DNA of 47,139 nt from Candidatus Gottesmanbacteria bacterium RIFCSPLOWO2_01_FULL_42_22 (GCA_001779315.1 MFJU01000019.1:1-47139), one strand, 5' to 3'; counted from the stretch's first letter, positions 6,789-15,103 are shown. The notes: generated by a model not told the origin, from the sequence alone. Program-made: numbers and translations.

Positions 6789-7694
6789 CTAGTCCGGGGA
6801 TTCCAGTTCGACCTGGATGTGGCCGATTGTGGGGACTTCTTTTCTCACGCGGCTTTTGATTTTATCCGTTAATATTTCCAGCTCATCGGTCGTTAACCTG
6901 TCTTTCATATGGACTTCCAGATTGACGAGAAGCTTGCCTACGCCGATTTGCATGGTTTTGAGGTCCAATACTTCCAAAACCTGGGGGACCGTCAGGGCTG
7001 CATCACGGATTTGCTGCTCGATTTCCGGACTGGCGCTTTTGCCGATCAGAAAATCTTTAACCCCTAAAACCAGGAAAAATGCCAGGACAGAAAGGACAAT
7101 GCCCATGGACATGGCGCCTATGCCGTCAAAGCGCATCTCTCCGGTTACCTGGTACAAAATCAGGGCGGAAAGACCGATGAAGGCAGCCGAGGTGCCCATA
7201 AAATCCAGGACGAAAGTATTTTTGGATTCAACCAAAGAGGACTGCAGGAAAATATTCAGGATGCGTTTAGGATCGCGCCGTCCCAGCAGTCTGCGGAAAC
7301 TCAAGGAAAAGGCATAGCCGTTGGTGATGGTGGCGAAGATCAGTCCGCCATAGGCCAAATAGATATTGTGTACCGCTTCAGGTTTGATAAACCTTTGCCA
7401 GCCGAAGTATAAGGAAAAACCGGCAGCGACTGTAAACATGACCAGGGCAGAAAGAAGCGTCCAAAAATAAATTTCCTTGCCCTGTCCGAAGGGATGTTTT
7501 TTATCGGCAGGCGGGCGGGATCTTTTAAGCCCAATCAGGAGCATGCCGGCGGCGATCAGATCAGCCCCTCCCTGGAGAAGCTCGGAGAGCATGACCACAC
7601 TGCCTGTTGCCAGCATGACAATGAGGTTTAAGATGACATCGAGGATATCGACAATAAAAGAGGTCCAAACTACGCGGTGTGCGGAAACTTGCAT
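6789..7694 (-). CDS. Cation diffusion facilitator, 301 aa
   Basis: It has six predicted membrane helices and a cytoplasmic C-terminal domain (ILTDKIKSRVRKEVPTIG), the layout of CDF-family metal/proton antiporters. KKHPFGQGKEIYFW matches the conserved HPFGxGR loop after helix II. The metal-site positions differ from the ZitB/FieF consensus: helix II reads SELLQGGADLI with only the second Asp kept, and helix V reads LDFMGTSAAF without the usual His. Substrate is therefore uncertain, and it could be a diverged Mn or Fe type. A TAGAAT box (7702-7707, minus strand) ends 7 nt before the ATG. Confidence 0.8.
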   Translation of the reverse strand: MQVSAHRVVWTSFIVDILDVILNLIVMLATGSVVMLSELLQGGADLIAAGMLLIGLKRSRPPADKKHPFGQGKEIYFWTLLSALVMFTVAAGFSLYFGWQRFIKPEAVHNIYLAYGGLIFATITNGYAFSLSFRRLLGRRDPKRILNIFLQSSLVESKNTFVLDFMGTSAAFIGLSALILYQVTGEMRFDGIGAMSMGIVLSVLAFFLVLGVKDFLIGKSASPEIEQQIRDAALTVPQVLEVLDLKTMQIGVGKLLVNLEVHMKDRLTTDELEILTDKIKSRVRKEVPTIGHIQVELESPD

Positions 7695-7701
7695 TTTTTA
7701 T

Positions 7702-7707
7702 ATTCTA
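7702..7707 (-). promoter_or_regulatory. -10 box of the CDF gene
   Basis: TAGAAT on the minus strand, 7 nt before the ATG at 7694. A weak -35 (CAAACA) sits 17 bp upstream. Predicted leaderless. Confidence 0.4.
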
Positions 7708-7924
7708 TCAGAATCGTATTGTTTTGTTTGAAATCTTACATTAATCTGAGGTAATATTGGAATTTGATGAATCTGCTTATAGGCTTACTTCTTTATGAAT
7801 CTCTTTTTTAATCTGGATTAGACAGGTCATCATGGTTCCGGTGACCGACATAGACGAAGTTTTTGTACTGCATTTTCTTGCTTTAAAAGGATAAGAGGTA
7901 GTCTTTCGGATAAGCCTCAAAAAA

Positions 7925-8566
7925 TTATTTTTCTTTATTTTGAATTTGTCCGCCTTCTTTATCGGATTTCCACACCCGGATTTTTTCAAGTAAACCTGCG
8001 TATGCTTCATCTGACCCATTATTTTCAAAGATATCATTTACAAAAGAGAAAGTATTTTCCTTTAAATCATCTAGTCTTTCCTCGGGTACAAGCTGGGTGC
8101 TCTCCTGGACAGGGAATCCAAGCAGAGATAAAAAGTCAGACCTGCCGATTCCTCTCATTTCCTCTGGATATCTACTTCTAAGGGCGATGTCCAATAACGC
8201 GGCGTATGTTTCAGTACTTGAATCCCAGATATGAATTTGTTGTCTGTATTTTTCGGGAATTTGTTTTAACATTTCAGGGTATAGGTTACCGGTTAAGATA
8301 ATGATTGTTTCTTCAAATCCTTGTTTTTCTATCAGTTGGGGAGCAATTGTTGTTCCTTGGGATTGTTCAGGATGGTATGTGCCTTGTCTCAGGACAACGG
8401 TTGAAATTTCCGGGTGTTGAGCTAAATATGGCGAAACTTCGTGGTTCTTATTTAAAGGAATGACATTCAACCCCATGCTGTTTAATATTTCAACTGCTGT
8501 ACCACGAAAAGAATCAGAATAGTCGGCAAATAGAACATTTGGCTTGACCTGTCCATCTAAATCCAT
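7925..8566 (-). CDS. Receiver-like protein lacking phospho-Asp, 213 aa
   Basis: Residues about 8-130 follow the alternating alpha/beta pattern of CheY-type receiver domains: NVLFADYSD gives the first strand and acidic pair, and TIIILTGN gives the conserved Thr strand. Where the phosphorylated Asp should be, at the end of the third strand, the sequence reads STVVLRQGTYHP with Arg, so it probably cannot be phosphorylated normally. The C-terminal 80 residues are helical and acidic, with no known output domain. A Shine-Dalgarno-like AGGA precedes the ATG. Function unknown; it could be a phosphorylation-independent regulator. Confidence 0.5.
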   Translation of the reverse strand: MDLDGQVKPNVLFADYSDSFRGTAVEILNSMGLNVIPLNKNHEVSPYLAQHPEISTVVLRQGTYHPEQSQGTTIAPQLIEKQGFEETIIILTGNLYPEMLKQIPEKYRQQIHIWDSSTETYAALLDIALRSRYPEEMRGIGRSDFLSLLGFPVQESTQLVPEERLDDLKENTFSFVNDIFENNGSDEAYAGLLEKIRVWKSDKEGGQIQNKEK

Positions 8567-8620
8567 GCCGGCATCCTAACATAAAAGCTATAGTTTGTCT
8601 AATTTTTCGGATCTGTTGGA

Positions 8621-9196
8621 TTACCTGATGAACTTGAAGCTGGTGACGGCTTCATCGAAGGTAGTGCCAAATCCAGCCACGATAATATCCCAATTTTTGC
8701 TCGGATGTCTGACGATAACTTCGTCGCGGGGGCTGCCGTCTTTGGAAGAGACGTCATGGTAGAGTTTGCCCTCTACAGAATCAATGACAATATCTTTAAT
8801 CCTATTAGGTAAAAGAGGGGGCTTGGGTATTTCTTCCTGGCAGGTAGCCACTATGCCGGAGGAGGGATCGTTAGGATCGGTTATGATGGTTGAGGTCCCG
8901 TTGACCGTCTGCTGGTTTAGAAAAGTTGAGGCAAAGGTTAGGGTAAAACCGCAGGCGCGGTCGGTATAGACGGATTGGTTGGCACCGACGGAAATTTTAT
9001 CACCGGAAATGACTGTCTGGGTGGGAGTAGGCGTAAGTGTTTGGGTCGGGGAGGGCTGCCGGGTAATTGGTGTCGGTGTGGGCAGATTTAGGCTTAAATA
9101 TTGTTTAACACCTAGATTTTTGCCGATGTTGATGCCGAAAAGCAGAGAAGCCACTACGATCAGGAAGATTATGAAAAAAAGCGTATTTTTGGGCAT
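8621..9196 (-). CDS. Membrane-anchored Pro/Thr-rich protein, 191 aa
   Basis: An N-terminal membrane anchor (residues about 5-25, FFIIFLIVVASLLFG) is followed by a Pro/Thr linker (PTPTPITRQPSPTQTLTPTPT) and a globular extracellular part of about 125 residues with two Cys (ACGF and TCQEE) that could form a disulphide. The domain pattern (YTDRACGFTLTFAS, WDIIVAGFGTTFDEAVTSFKF) resembles PsbP-like or small surface beta domains of this lineage, but I cannot name it securely. It is the gene after rpmG on the same strand. The linker style matches the surface proteins at 22752-32524. Confidence 0.6.
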   Translation of the reverse strand: MPKNTLFFIIFLIVVASLLFGINIGKNLGVKQYLSLNLPTPTPITRQPSPTQTLTPTPTQTVISGDKISVGANQSVYTDRACGFTLTFASTFLNQQTVNGTSTIITDPNDPSSGIVATCQEEIPKPPLLPNRIKDIVIDSVEGKLYHDVSSKDGSPRDEVIVRHPSKNWDIIVAGFGTTFDEAVTSFKFIR

Positions 9197-9201
9197 GGAC
9201 C

Positions 9202-9375
9202 TTAATCCAGTTTTTCCGACTCTTTGTGATCAGTATGCTTTTTGCAGGTCCGACAGTATTTTTTCAGTACAATTTTTTCCTGTTCGTTCAGCTTGTTTTT
9301 ATTCGTGATATAATTCTGGCTCTTGCAGGTTTGGCAGACCAGGGATATCAGAATTCGCTGTTCTTTCTTAGCCAT
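9202..9375 (-). CDS. rpmG: Ribosomal protein L33, 57 aa
   Basis: The short basic protein has the zinc-ribbon form of L33: CQTCKSQNY near the N-terminus and KKYCRTCKKH near the C-terminus, i.e. two CxxC pairs. Residues between them (NYITNKNK) match the family. The start at 9375 gives MAKKEQRILI, the usual L33 beginning; the frame is open further upstream to 9411 but TATAAT at 9382-9387 (minus strand) ends 6 nt before the chosen ATG, so the extra part would be upstream of the transcript. It is divergent from the PfkB gene, with overlapping promoter space. Confidence 0.92.
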   Translation of the reverse strand: MAKKEQRILISLVCQTCKSQNYITNKNKLNEQEKIVLKKYCRTCKKHTDHKESEKLD

Positions 9376-9381
9376 ACCGGC

Positions 9382-9411
9382 ATTATAGCTTATGAGAGAT
9401 ATTAGGAGCAA
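9382..9411 (-). promoter_or_regulatory. Promoter of rpmG
   Basis: TATAAT (9382-9387 on the minus strand) with TTGCTC 18 bp upstream (9406-9411). The -10 ends 6 nt before the ATG, which predicts a leaderless mRNA. The region also contains the Shine-Dalgarno AGGAG of the divergent PfkB gene. Confidence 0.55.
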
Positions 9412-9415
9412 TAGT

Positions 9416-10429
9416 ATGAATGAGAGAAAACAGGTTTATCTGATTGGACATGTTTCCCAGGATTTGATTGACGGTTCAAATATACCTGTCATGGGCGGAG
9501 CCGTGGCATATATGGCCAGAGTTTTTAAAATTATGGGTTGGGATGCCCGTATAATCACCAAACTACCCTCAAACCACCAATTTCTGAAAGAACTCAATGA
9601 TTTGGGAATCATAGTGCATAATTTGCCTATTTCTGACGATAACAAAAAAGTGTCTATGACCACTTTTGAAATTAATAACTGGGGTGAAGAGCGTGATATC
9701 TTTTTAAGGGACAAACAGGAGGACATTTCGGTTGATGAGATCAGGAAATTTTCCGCGAACATTTCCCGGGATGCCCTTATTGTAGTTGCCCCGGTGATGG
9801 ATGAAGTTGACATAAATATTCTGCCCTTTTTGCGCTCAGAAGGACTTTATAGCGTCCTTTGTCCTCAGGGTGTTTTTAGAAGAACCCGGGAAAACGGATT
9901 AATTTACCACCAGCGATATTCAGATTTGGCATGGATTTTAAATTATGCCAATATGGCCATTTTCAGCCGCGAAGATATGGATTTTTATGACAGGGAAAGC
10001 CAGGATAAATATATTAAAGAATTAGCTAGAATTAAACCTGTTTTTGTGACTGACGGAAGCAACGGTTCAGAATTTTTCTATCAAGATGAACGGATAACTG
10101 TCAGAGCCTTATCTCTTAAGGAAGGGGAACGGAGAAAGTTTATCGGTGCCGGGGATGTATTTGCCGCCGCCCTGTTGCATTCCATGATGAGAGGAAAACC
10201 ACTTGTGTTGGATATGGAATTTGCCTCCGCTTATACAACACAGAAAATTGGAATTAACAACGGCAAAGAAGGCATATCGGGACTGCCGACAATAGAAGAA
10301 TTCGAGGATTTTGTCAGAAACGACCAGGAAAGGATTGTGGATTATGCAATGCTGCTTCTGCCTTATGTCTTGGGCAGAGAAGCACATTACGAACCATCAG
10401 ATTTTTCTTTCAGAAGGATAGAGACTTAA
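9416..10429 (+). CDS. PfkB-family sugar kinase, 337 aa
   Basis: The protein follows the ribokinase/PfkB fold: MGGAVAYMARVFKIMGWDARIIT is the substrate-binding Gly-rich N-terminal region, and RKFIGAGDVFAAALLHSM is the PfkB signature 2 with the catalytic Asp in GAGD. The substrate (sugar or nucleoside) cannot be decided. I start at the ATG at 9416, which has AGGAG at 9404-9408 seven bases upstream, instead of the in-frame ATG at 9392. A weak terminator-like hairpin follows the gene (10438-10470). Confidence 0.85.
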   Translation: MNERKQVYLIGHVSQDLIDGSNIPVMGGAVAYMARVFKIMGWDARIITKLPSNHQFLKELNDLGIIVHNLPISDDNKKVSMTTFEINNWGEERDIFLRDKQEDISVDEIRKFSANISRDALIVVAPVMDEVDINILPFLRSEGLYSVLCPQGVFRRTRENGLIYHQRYSDLAWILNYANMAIFSREDMDFYDRESQDKYIKELARIKPVFVTDGSNGSEFFYQDERITVRALSLKEGERRKFIGAGDVFAAALLHSMMRGKPLVLDMEFASAYTTQKIGINNGKEGISGLPTIEEFEDFVRNDQERIVDYAMLLLPYVLGREAHYEPSDFSFRRIET

Positions 10430-10437
10430 AAAATATT

Positions 10438-10470
10438 GAGCCAATAAACTATAAGGCTCGAATTTATTTT
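10438..10470 (+). terminator. Weak intrinsic terminator after PfkB gene
   Basis: GAGCC (10438-10442) pairs with GGCTC (10455-10459) around a 12-nt loop, followed by a T-rich stretch (GAATTTATTTT). Only five GC-containing pairs, so efficiency is doubtful. Confidence 0.35.
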
Positions 10471-10499
10471 ACTAAAAATCCCTAGAAATTAAAATGATC

Positions 10500-10528
10500 T
10501 TGATTTTAATTAGCCCGAGTGGTATAAA
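10500..10528 (+). promoter_or_regulatory. Promoter of the M3 peptidase
   Basis: TTGATT (10500-10505), 17-bp spacer, TATAAA (10523-10528) with TGG directly before it, giving an extended -10. Predicted start near 10535, leaving a 12-nt leader. Confidence 0.6.
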
Positions 10529-10546
10529 TGCCCAGTAAGTTTATAT

Positions 10547-12427
10547 ATGGCGCTTCATGAACAAGTAAGTCAAGCGCCTGCCCCTCAAGAACAACGTCAA
10601 TCTGGACCTCAGTTAACATGGGATTTATCACCTCTCTTTGACGGTGACAATGATCCTAGAATAGCAATTGAACGAGGCGAAATAGAAGCAGCTTCTCAAG
10701 ATTTCATTGGCAAATGGGGAGGGGACCGGACAGATTATCTACGAGATCCCGACCTGCTTAGGCAAGCGTTGGACGATTATGCTGGATTTTTAAGTAAATC
10801 CGGAAACGGCGGTGGGAGCGCCCAGTACTATTTCCAATTAAGAGCGGCGCAAAATCAATCTGATCCTGATATAAAAGCTAAAAAAGATATGATTGATGAT
10901 TTTGCTATTGGAATACAAGATAGCATGCGGTTTTTCCGTATAAATATAGCTCAAATTCCGCTCGAGATACAACAAGAGTTGATTGCTTCTCCGGCTCTTC
11001 AAGAATATCAACATTGGTTAGGAGGTAGGTGGGCTGAGGTAAGCCATCTGCTTTCAGAAGGAGAAGAAAACATCTTAGCAAGATTAGAACTAGGAGCGTA
11101 TGAAGATTGGATGAGTATGACTTCAAAATTATTATCCAGAAAAACACCAATAACACTTGATGCTGATGGAAGGAGAAGAAAGAAACCGTTTACGAGTCTT
11201 GGTGGAGTGATGAGAAGTCCTGATAAAGCAGTACGGGATGATGCTGCAAGAGCATTTAATCAAGTCGTTGAAATTAATTCAGATGTAGCTGAACACGAAC
11301 TCAATGCCATACTTCGACATAGAAAAGACATAGATCATTTCCGAAACTTTGATCGTCCTGATGCCCAACGTCATCTTCAGGATGATGTGGATTCTACAGT
11401 TGTCGACGCTTTAGTAGCAGCTGTGACCAAACGGTTCGATATCGCAAAGAGATTTTACCAACTCAAGGCTAAACTGCTCGGAGTTCCGCAACTTGAATAT
11501 CATGAACGCAATGTTGAAATGATTTTTGGGGGTAAAGGTAGAACTTATACATATGAAGAGGCTGTGGATTTAGTTCATTCCGTGATGGGAGAGCTAGATC
11601 CAGAATTTGGGGAAATATTTACTCGATTTGTACAAAACAGACAACTGGATGTTTTCCCCCGCCAGGGTAAAACCGGAGGTGCATTTTGTGCTTATGACAG
11701 ACTTACAACACCTACCTATATACTTCTTAATCACACTGGAATATTGAATGATGTTACAACTTTAGCCCATGAGTCCGGACATGGCATAAACAATGAGTTA
11801 ATGAGAAATAGACAAAATGAACTTAATTTTGCCACCTCGACAGCAACTGCTGAAGTTGCTAGTACGTTCATGGAAGATTTTGTTTTACAGAGGTTACTTG
11901 ATGGAGTAGATGATAGACAGCGCATGGAGATTCTGATGGAAAAACTTAATGATGAGATAGGTGCAATTCCCAGACAGGTTGCGTGTTATCGGTTTGAACA
12001 AGCGTTGCATGGAAAGTATCGTGAGAAAGGATATCTTTCAAAATCTGAGATAGGAGCTTTATTTCAAGAACATATGGCTGCATATATGGGGGATGCCGTT
12101 GAACAGTCGAAAGGATCGGAAAATTGGTGGGTTGCATGGCCTCACATCCGCTACTACTTTTATGTTTCTACATATGCAAGTGGTTTGCTAATTTCAAAAT
12201 CACTCCAACGGATGGTCAAGCAGGATCCTGGACGAATTGCCGATGTAAAGGAATTTTTATCAGCCGGAACTTCAGAGTCACCGCAAGATATATTTGCACG
12301 GCTTGGTATCGACATTTCCGATCCCAAATTTTGGGATCAGGGTCTTGATGAAATTGAAGCAGAAATGGCAGAAGTTGAAGCTCTTGCCAGAAAACTTGGA
12401 AAGATTGATAACATAGAGCCTATTTGA
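10547..12427 (+). CDS. pepF: M3 oligoendopeptidase F-like, 626 aa
   Basis: The zinc motif HESGH (residues 408-412) in TTLAHESGHGINNEL, with a downstream TAEVASTFMEDFV supplying the third ligand, marks the M3 (thimet oligopeptidase/PepF) family. The length of about 600 residues and the all-helical composition fit. The C-terminal HIRYYFYVSTYASG matches the His/Tyr residues that stabilise the transition state in M3 enzymes. No signal peptide, so it should degrade short peptides in the cytoplasm. It is monocistronic under a good promoter; the following Fic gene has its own. Confidence 0.9.
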   Translation: MALHEQVSQAPAPQEQRQSGPQLTWDLSPLFDGDNDPRIAIERGEIEAASQDFIGKWGGDRTDYLRDPDLLRQALDDYAGFLSKSGNGGGSAQYYFQLRAAQNQSDPDIKAKKDMIDDFAIGIQDSMRFFRINIAQIPLEIQQELIASPALQEYQHWLGGRWAEVSHLLSEGEENILARLELGAYEDWMSMTSKLLSRKTPITLDADGRRRKKPFTSLGGVMRSPDKAVRDDAARAFNQVVEINSDVAEHELNAILRHRKDIDHFRNFDRPDAQRHLQDDVDSTVVDALVAAVTKRFDIAKRFYQLKAKLLGVPQLEYHERNVEMIFGGKGRTYTYEEAVDLVHSVMGELDPEFGEIFTRFVQNRQLDVFPRQGKTGGAFCAYDRLTTPTYILLNHTGILNDVTTLAHESGHGINNELMRNRQNELNFATSTATAEVASTFMEDFVLQRLLDGVDDRQRMEILMEKLNDEIGAIPRQVACYRFEQALHGKYREKGYLSKSEIGALFQEHMAAYMGDAVEQSKGSENWWVAWPHIRYYFYVSTYASGLLISKSLQRMVKQDPGRIADVKEFLSAGTSESPQDIFARLGIDISDPKFWDQGLDEIEAEMAEVEALARKLGKIDNIEPI

Positions 12428-12480
12428 AAAATCTTTTACTGCAATTTTCCTCATTTAGCAATAAGGATAAGGTTCAGCCA

Positions 12481-12504
12481 GTTGATTATCGACTAATAAT
12501 CAAC
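12481..12504. promoter_or_regulatory. Palindromic operator candidate at the fic promoter
   Basis: GTTGATTA (12481-12488) and TAATCAAC (12497-12504) are perfect 8-bp inverted arms separated by 8 bp. They cover the -35 and the spacer of the Fic promoter, so a dimeric protein bound here would block RNA polymerase. The Fic protein ends in a winged-helix-like domain, making autoregulation plausible. Confidence 0.55.
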
Positions 12505-12510
12505 TATAAT
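12482..12510 (+). promoter_or_regulatory. Promoter of the Fic gene
   Basis: TTGATT (12482-12487), 17-bp spacer, perfect TATAAT (12505-12510). The -10 ends 7 nt before the ATG at 12518, predicting a leaderless transcript. Confidence 0.7.
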
Positions 12511-12517
12511 ACGACTG

Positions 12518-13546
12518 ATGTTTTCACCTGCTTATACCATTACCGATAAACTTCTGGGAAATATAAAAAGAATCGGAATACTTGTTGTTGAACTCAATCA
12601 TCAACATTATCCAAACACGGTTTTGCTGGAGTTTGAACAAGATGCCAGAGCAATTTCTAGCCATGCGTCAACAAGTATAGAAGGGAATCCCTTGCCGCTC
12701 ACTGATGTAAAAAAGATTCTTCGGTCAAAACCGGCAAACATCCGCAAAAGCGAACAGGAGGTAATCAATTATAATCATGCCTTAACATACCTAAATGACC
12801 GACTCAACAAAAGCGCAATTATTCTTACACTCAATTTTATTCTTTCCATCCAAAAACAAGTTACTGTAAAGCTAATTCCACGATCGAATATTGGGAAATT
12901 ACGCGTACAGCCGGTATTTGTCAATAATCCCAGGACAGGGAAGACCGTATACTTACCGCCAGATGCAAAAGATGTAACTAATCTCATAAGTGAATTAATT
13001 ACCTTTATTAACGTTAATAAGGGAATTATTGATCCTCTGATTCTAGCCGGTATTTTTCACCAACAGTTTGTCGTAATACATCCCTTTATGGATGGAAATG
13101 GAAGAACTGCCAGGCTTGTTACAAAAGCGTTACTTACCGATATGAGTCTTGACACTTTTAATCTTTTCTCATTTGAAAATTATTACAACAAAAATGTTAC
13201 TAACTATTTTACTTATGTAGGAGTTCAGGGAAATTATTACGATATCTATAAAACCATAGATTTCACCTCTTGGCTCGAGTATTTTACCCAAGGGTTAATC
13301 GACGAGTTCTTGCGTGTGCAAAAAGAACTCGCTCTAAAAACAATCTCTCCCAAGACTATATTACAACCGTACCATGAAAAGATTCTCGGATTTATCAAAG
13401 AAAAAGGATACGTCACCGACCGCGATTATGCAAAAATAACCGATCGTGCCAAGGCAACCCGTACTCTCGATTTTGCCAGGTTAATAGAATTAAATCTCAT
13501 TAAACGCTACGGGATGGGTCGCGGCACGTATTATAAATTGGTCTAA
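12518..13546 (+). CDS. Fic-domain protein with wHTH tail, 342 aa
   Basis: The catalytic Fic motif HPFMDGNGRTAR (residues 188-199) is intact, including the essential His188. An inhibitory helix motif of the [S/T]xxxE[G/N] type is present N-terminally in STSIEGN (Ser51, Glu55, Gly56), so this is a class II Fic protein with intramolecular auto-inhibition. The last 70 residues (DYAKITDRAKATRTLDFARL) look like a winged-helix DNA-binding domain, as in many Fic/DUF4172-style proteins. Predicted activity is AMP transfer from ATP to a protein target. The promoter carries a palindrome suited to autoregulation. Confidence 0.85.
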   Translation: MFSPAYTITDKLLGNIKRIGILVVELNHQHYPNTVLLEFEQDARAISSHASTSIEGNPLPLTDVKKILRSKPANIRKSEQEVINYNHALTYLNDRLNKSAIILTLNFILSIQKQVTVKLIPRSNIGKLRVQPVFVNNPRTGKTVYLPPDAKDVTNLISELITFINVNKGIIDPLILAGIFHQQFVVIHPFMDGNGRTARLVTKALLTDMSLDTFNLFSFENYYNKNVTNYFTYVGVQGNYYDIYKTIDFTSWLEYFTQGLIDEFLRVQKELALKTISPKTILQPYHEKILGFIKEKGYVTDRDYAKITDRAKATRTLDFARLIELNLIKRYGMGRGTYYKLV

Positions 13547-13557
13547 GAAAAAATTTG

Positions 13558-13629
13558 AGCCTGGAGGGGGAATCGGACCCCCGACCTAGTACTTACCAAG
13601 TACTCGTTCTACCACTGAACCATCCAGGC
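13558..13629 (-). tRNA. tRNA-Thr(GGT)
   Basis: The minus strand folds into a full 72-nt cloverleaf: acceptor GCCTGGA/TCCAGGC, D-stem GTTC/GAAC, anticodon stem AGTAC/GTACT with loop TTGGTAA (anticodon GGT, Thr), five-base variable loop AGGTC, and T-stem GGGGG/CCCCC. The T-loop reads TCCGATT, with C at the position normally held by U55. The discriminator is T, and CCA is not encoded. Confidence 0.92.
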
Positions 13630-13682
13630 GGATAGGCCTTATTCTACTAAATCCGAATTGAAGTCTCAATGATATTAGCTTT

Positions 13683-14516
13683 TTAAACTGATATTTCATC
13701 AAATCCGGCAACTGTTTTAAATTTACTTGCGGAAATAGCTTTTTTATGGCGGTTAATCCAGATGAGTTCATCCATACCTATCTTTTCAGCCGGTTCGAGA
13801 TCGTTTTTGGGCGAATCACCGATCATAACGGAATAAAAAATACCGGGATTGTCTTTTTTGGCTTTGGCCAAAGCCTGCCTGAATACCCACGGATCGGGTT
13901 TGTCATAAGGATCGCCGAGGAAAATATTTTCTTCGGGAATATCCAGCCCTGTCAGCTTTTTCAGTCGTTTAAGTTTGAGGTTTCTTGAATATTCGGGAAC
14001 ATATTCAAAGAGTTTTTTCTCGTCATTATATTTCAGACGGCAGTCGGAGGAGGAGATAAGATAAAAAGGGATTTTACGGGTAATTAGTTTATGCAAAAAC
14101 CTTTTTGCGTCGCGATAGAATGGGGTATGTCCGCCGATAGATTTCCACAAATTTTCAGCGCAGGTTGCTGTTTGCTGTGAATTTAACTTAACACCGGATT
14201 TTTCCGCGGCGATAAAAATGAAACATTCCCGGCTCCATTTTTTGACTTGTCCCCATTTTGTAATTATTTCCGCCTGCAACTCATAAACTCTGCTTAAATA
14301 TTTTTCCAGTTCTTCCTGTTGAGGTGCCGAAAGCTGTTTTTCCTGATGCAGATCGTAAAGCCGATGGAAGGATTTTTCAAATTCCGCCGTAATTTTTTCC
14401 GGGTGGGGGATATTCAGCCTCTCAAGTGCAGATCGAAGCACCCTCAACTCTTCCTTTCCCAACCGCGAGGTCTCTATGAGGCAATCATCAATGTCCAGGA
14501 AAAAGATCTGCAGCAT
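13683..14516 (-). CDS. HAD-superfamily hydrolase, 277 aa
   Basis: All four HAD motifs are visible: FLDIDDCLIE (motif I, nucleophile Asp and acid/base Asp) near residues 5-14; LISSSD (motif II Ser); the Lys of DKPDPWVF (motif III); and MIGDSPKNDLEPA (motif IV Asp). A long helical cap of about 130 residues sits between motifs I and II. The substrate is unknown; small phosphometabolites are usual. TATAAT (14524-14529, minus strand) ends 7 nt before the ATG, predicting a leaderless mRNA. The tRNA-Thr(GGT) gene follows on the same strand. Confidence 0.85.
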   Translation of the reverse strand: MLQIFFLDIDDCLIETSRLGKEELRVLRSALERLNIPHPEKITAEFEKSFHRLYDLHQEKQLSAPQQEELEKYLSRVYELQAEIITKWGQVKKWSRECFIFIAAEKSGVKLNSQQTATCAENLWKSIGGHTPFYRDAKRFLHKLITRKIPFYLISSSDCRLKYNDEKKLFEYVPEYSRNLKLKRLKKLTGLDIPEENIFLGDPYDKPDPWVFRQALAKAKKDNPGIFYSVMIGDSPKNDLEPAEKIGMDELIWINRHKKAISASKFKTVAGFDEISV

Positions 14517-14523
14517 AAAGCCA

Positions 14524-14529
14524 ATTATA
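14524..14529 (-). promoter_or_regulatory. -10 box of the HAD gene
   Basis: Perfect TATAAT on the minus strand, 7 nt before the ATG at 14516. No strong -35 seen. Confidence 0.5.
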
Positions 14530-14543
14530 GCAATATTATCTTC

Positions 14544-14572
14544 TTGAATTATTCGATAATCTTCTTTATTAT
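14544..14572 (+). promoter_or_regulatory. Promoter of the first response regulator
   Basis: TTGAAT (14544-14549), 17-bp spacer, TATTAT (14567-14572). Predicted start near 14579, leaving a 12-nt leader without a Shine-Dalgarno. Confidence 0.45.
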
Positions 14573-14590
14573 TTTAAAATACTGACCAAG

Positions 14591-14992
14591 ATGAATACCG
14601 CAGATCTAGCTTACCAGCCTAAAAAAAAGATTCTGGTTGTCGAGGATGATACCAATATCCGTGATCTATATACGGGCTTATTGACCGACGAGGGCTATGA
14701 AGTCGATTCAGCTGTCAACGGTGAGGAAGGCTACAATAAAATTATAAATAAAATCTATGATCTTATTCTCCTTGACCTGTTGCTTCCGAAGATGACCGGA
14801 ATAGACCTGTTGATGAAATTGGAGGAAGAATATTATGATTATAAACAAAAGCAGAAGTTCGTCGTTTTAACCAATCTTGACCAGGACCCGATCATCGGTA
14901 AAGCCATTACGCTCGGAGCCCGCGGCTATATTATCAAGACCAGCCTCACTCCTGACAAACTTCTCGAAGAGATTAAATCCTATCTCGATTAG
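14591..14992 (+). CDS. Single-domain response regulator, 133 aa
   Basis: A complete receiver domain: the acidic pair in ILVVEDD (Glu18, Asp19), the phospho-acceptor Asp62 in LILLDLLLPK, the Thr in FVVLTNL, and the Lys in GYIIKT. There is no output domain. It is closely similar to the regulator at 19977 (shared KIYDLILLDL-like core, QKQKFVVLTNL, TPDKLL near the end), so the two are recent paralogs. The partner is probably the histidine kinase at 18502 or a kinase outside the window. Confidence 0.9.
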   Translation: MNTADLAYQPKKKILVVEDDTNIRDLYTGLLTDEGYEVDSAVNGEEGYNKIINKIYDLILLDLLLPKMTGIDLLMKLEEEYYDYKQKQKFVVLTNLDQDPIIGKAITLGARGYIIKTSLTPDKLLEEIKSYLD

Positions 14993-15068
14993 ATTATTTT
15001 TTTAAAAAATCTTTCTATATCTGGCCATAATTACCGTTTTATATTTTAGCTTATTTTATTTATTAGAT

Positions 15069-15097
15069 TTGACAAGGCCTAGAGTAATAGATATCAT
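15069..15097 (+). promoter_or_regulatory. Promoter of the arginine decarboxylase operon
   Basis: Perfect TTGACA (15069-15074), 17-bp spacer, TATCAT (15092-15097). The -10 ends 6 nt before the ATG at 15104: predicted leaderless mRNA, with no Shine-Dalgarno present. This is one of the two best promoters in the window. Confidence 0.75.
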
Positions 15098-15103
15098 TTT
15101 TAT

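Noticed and set aside
7777-8037. 86-codon open frame overlapping the receiver-like gene
   Set aside because: Shadow frame of a better-supported gene, with no domain or start signal.
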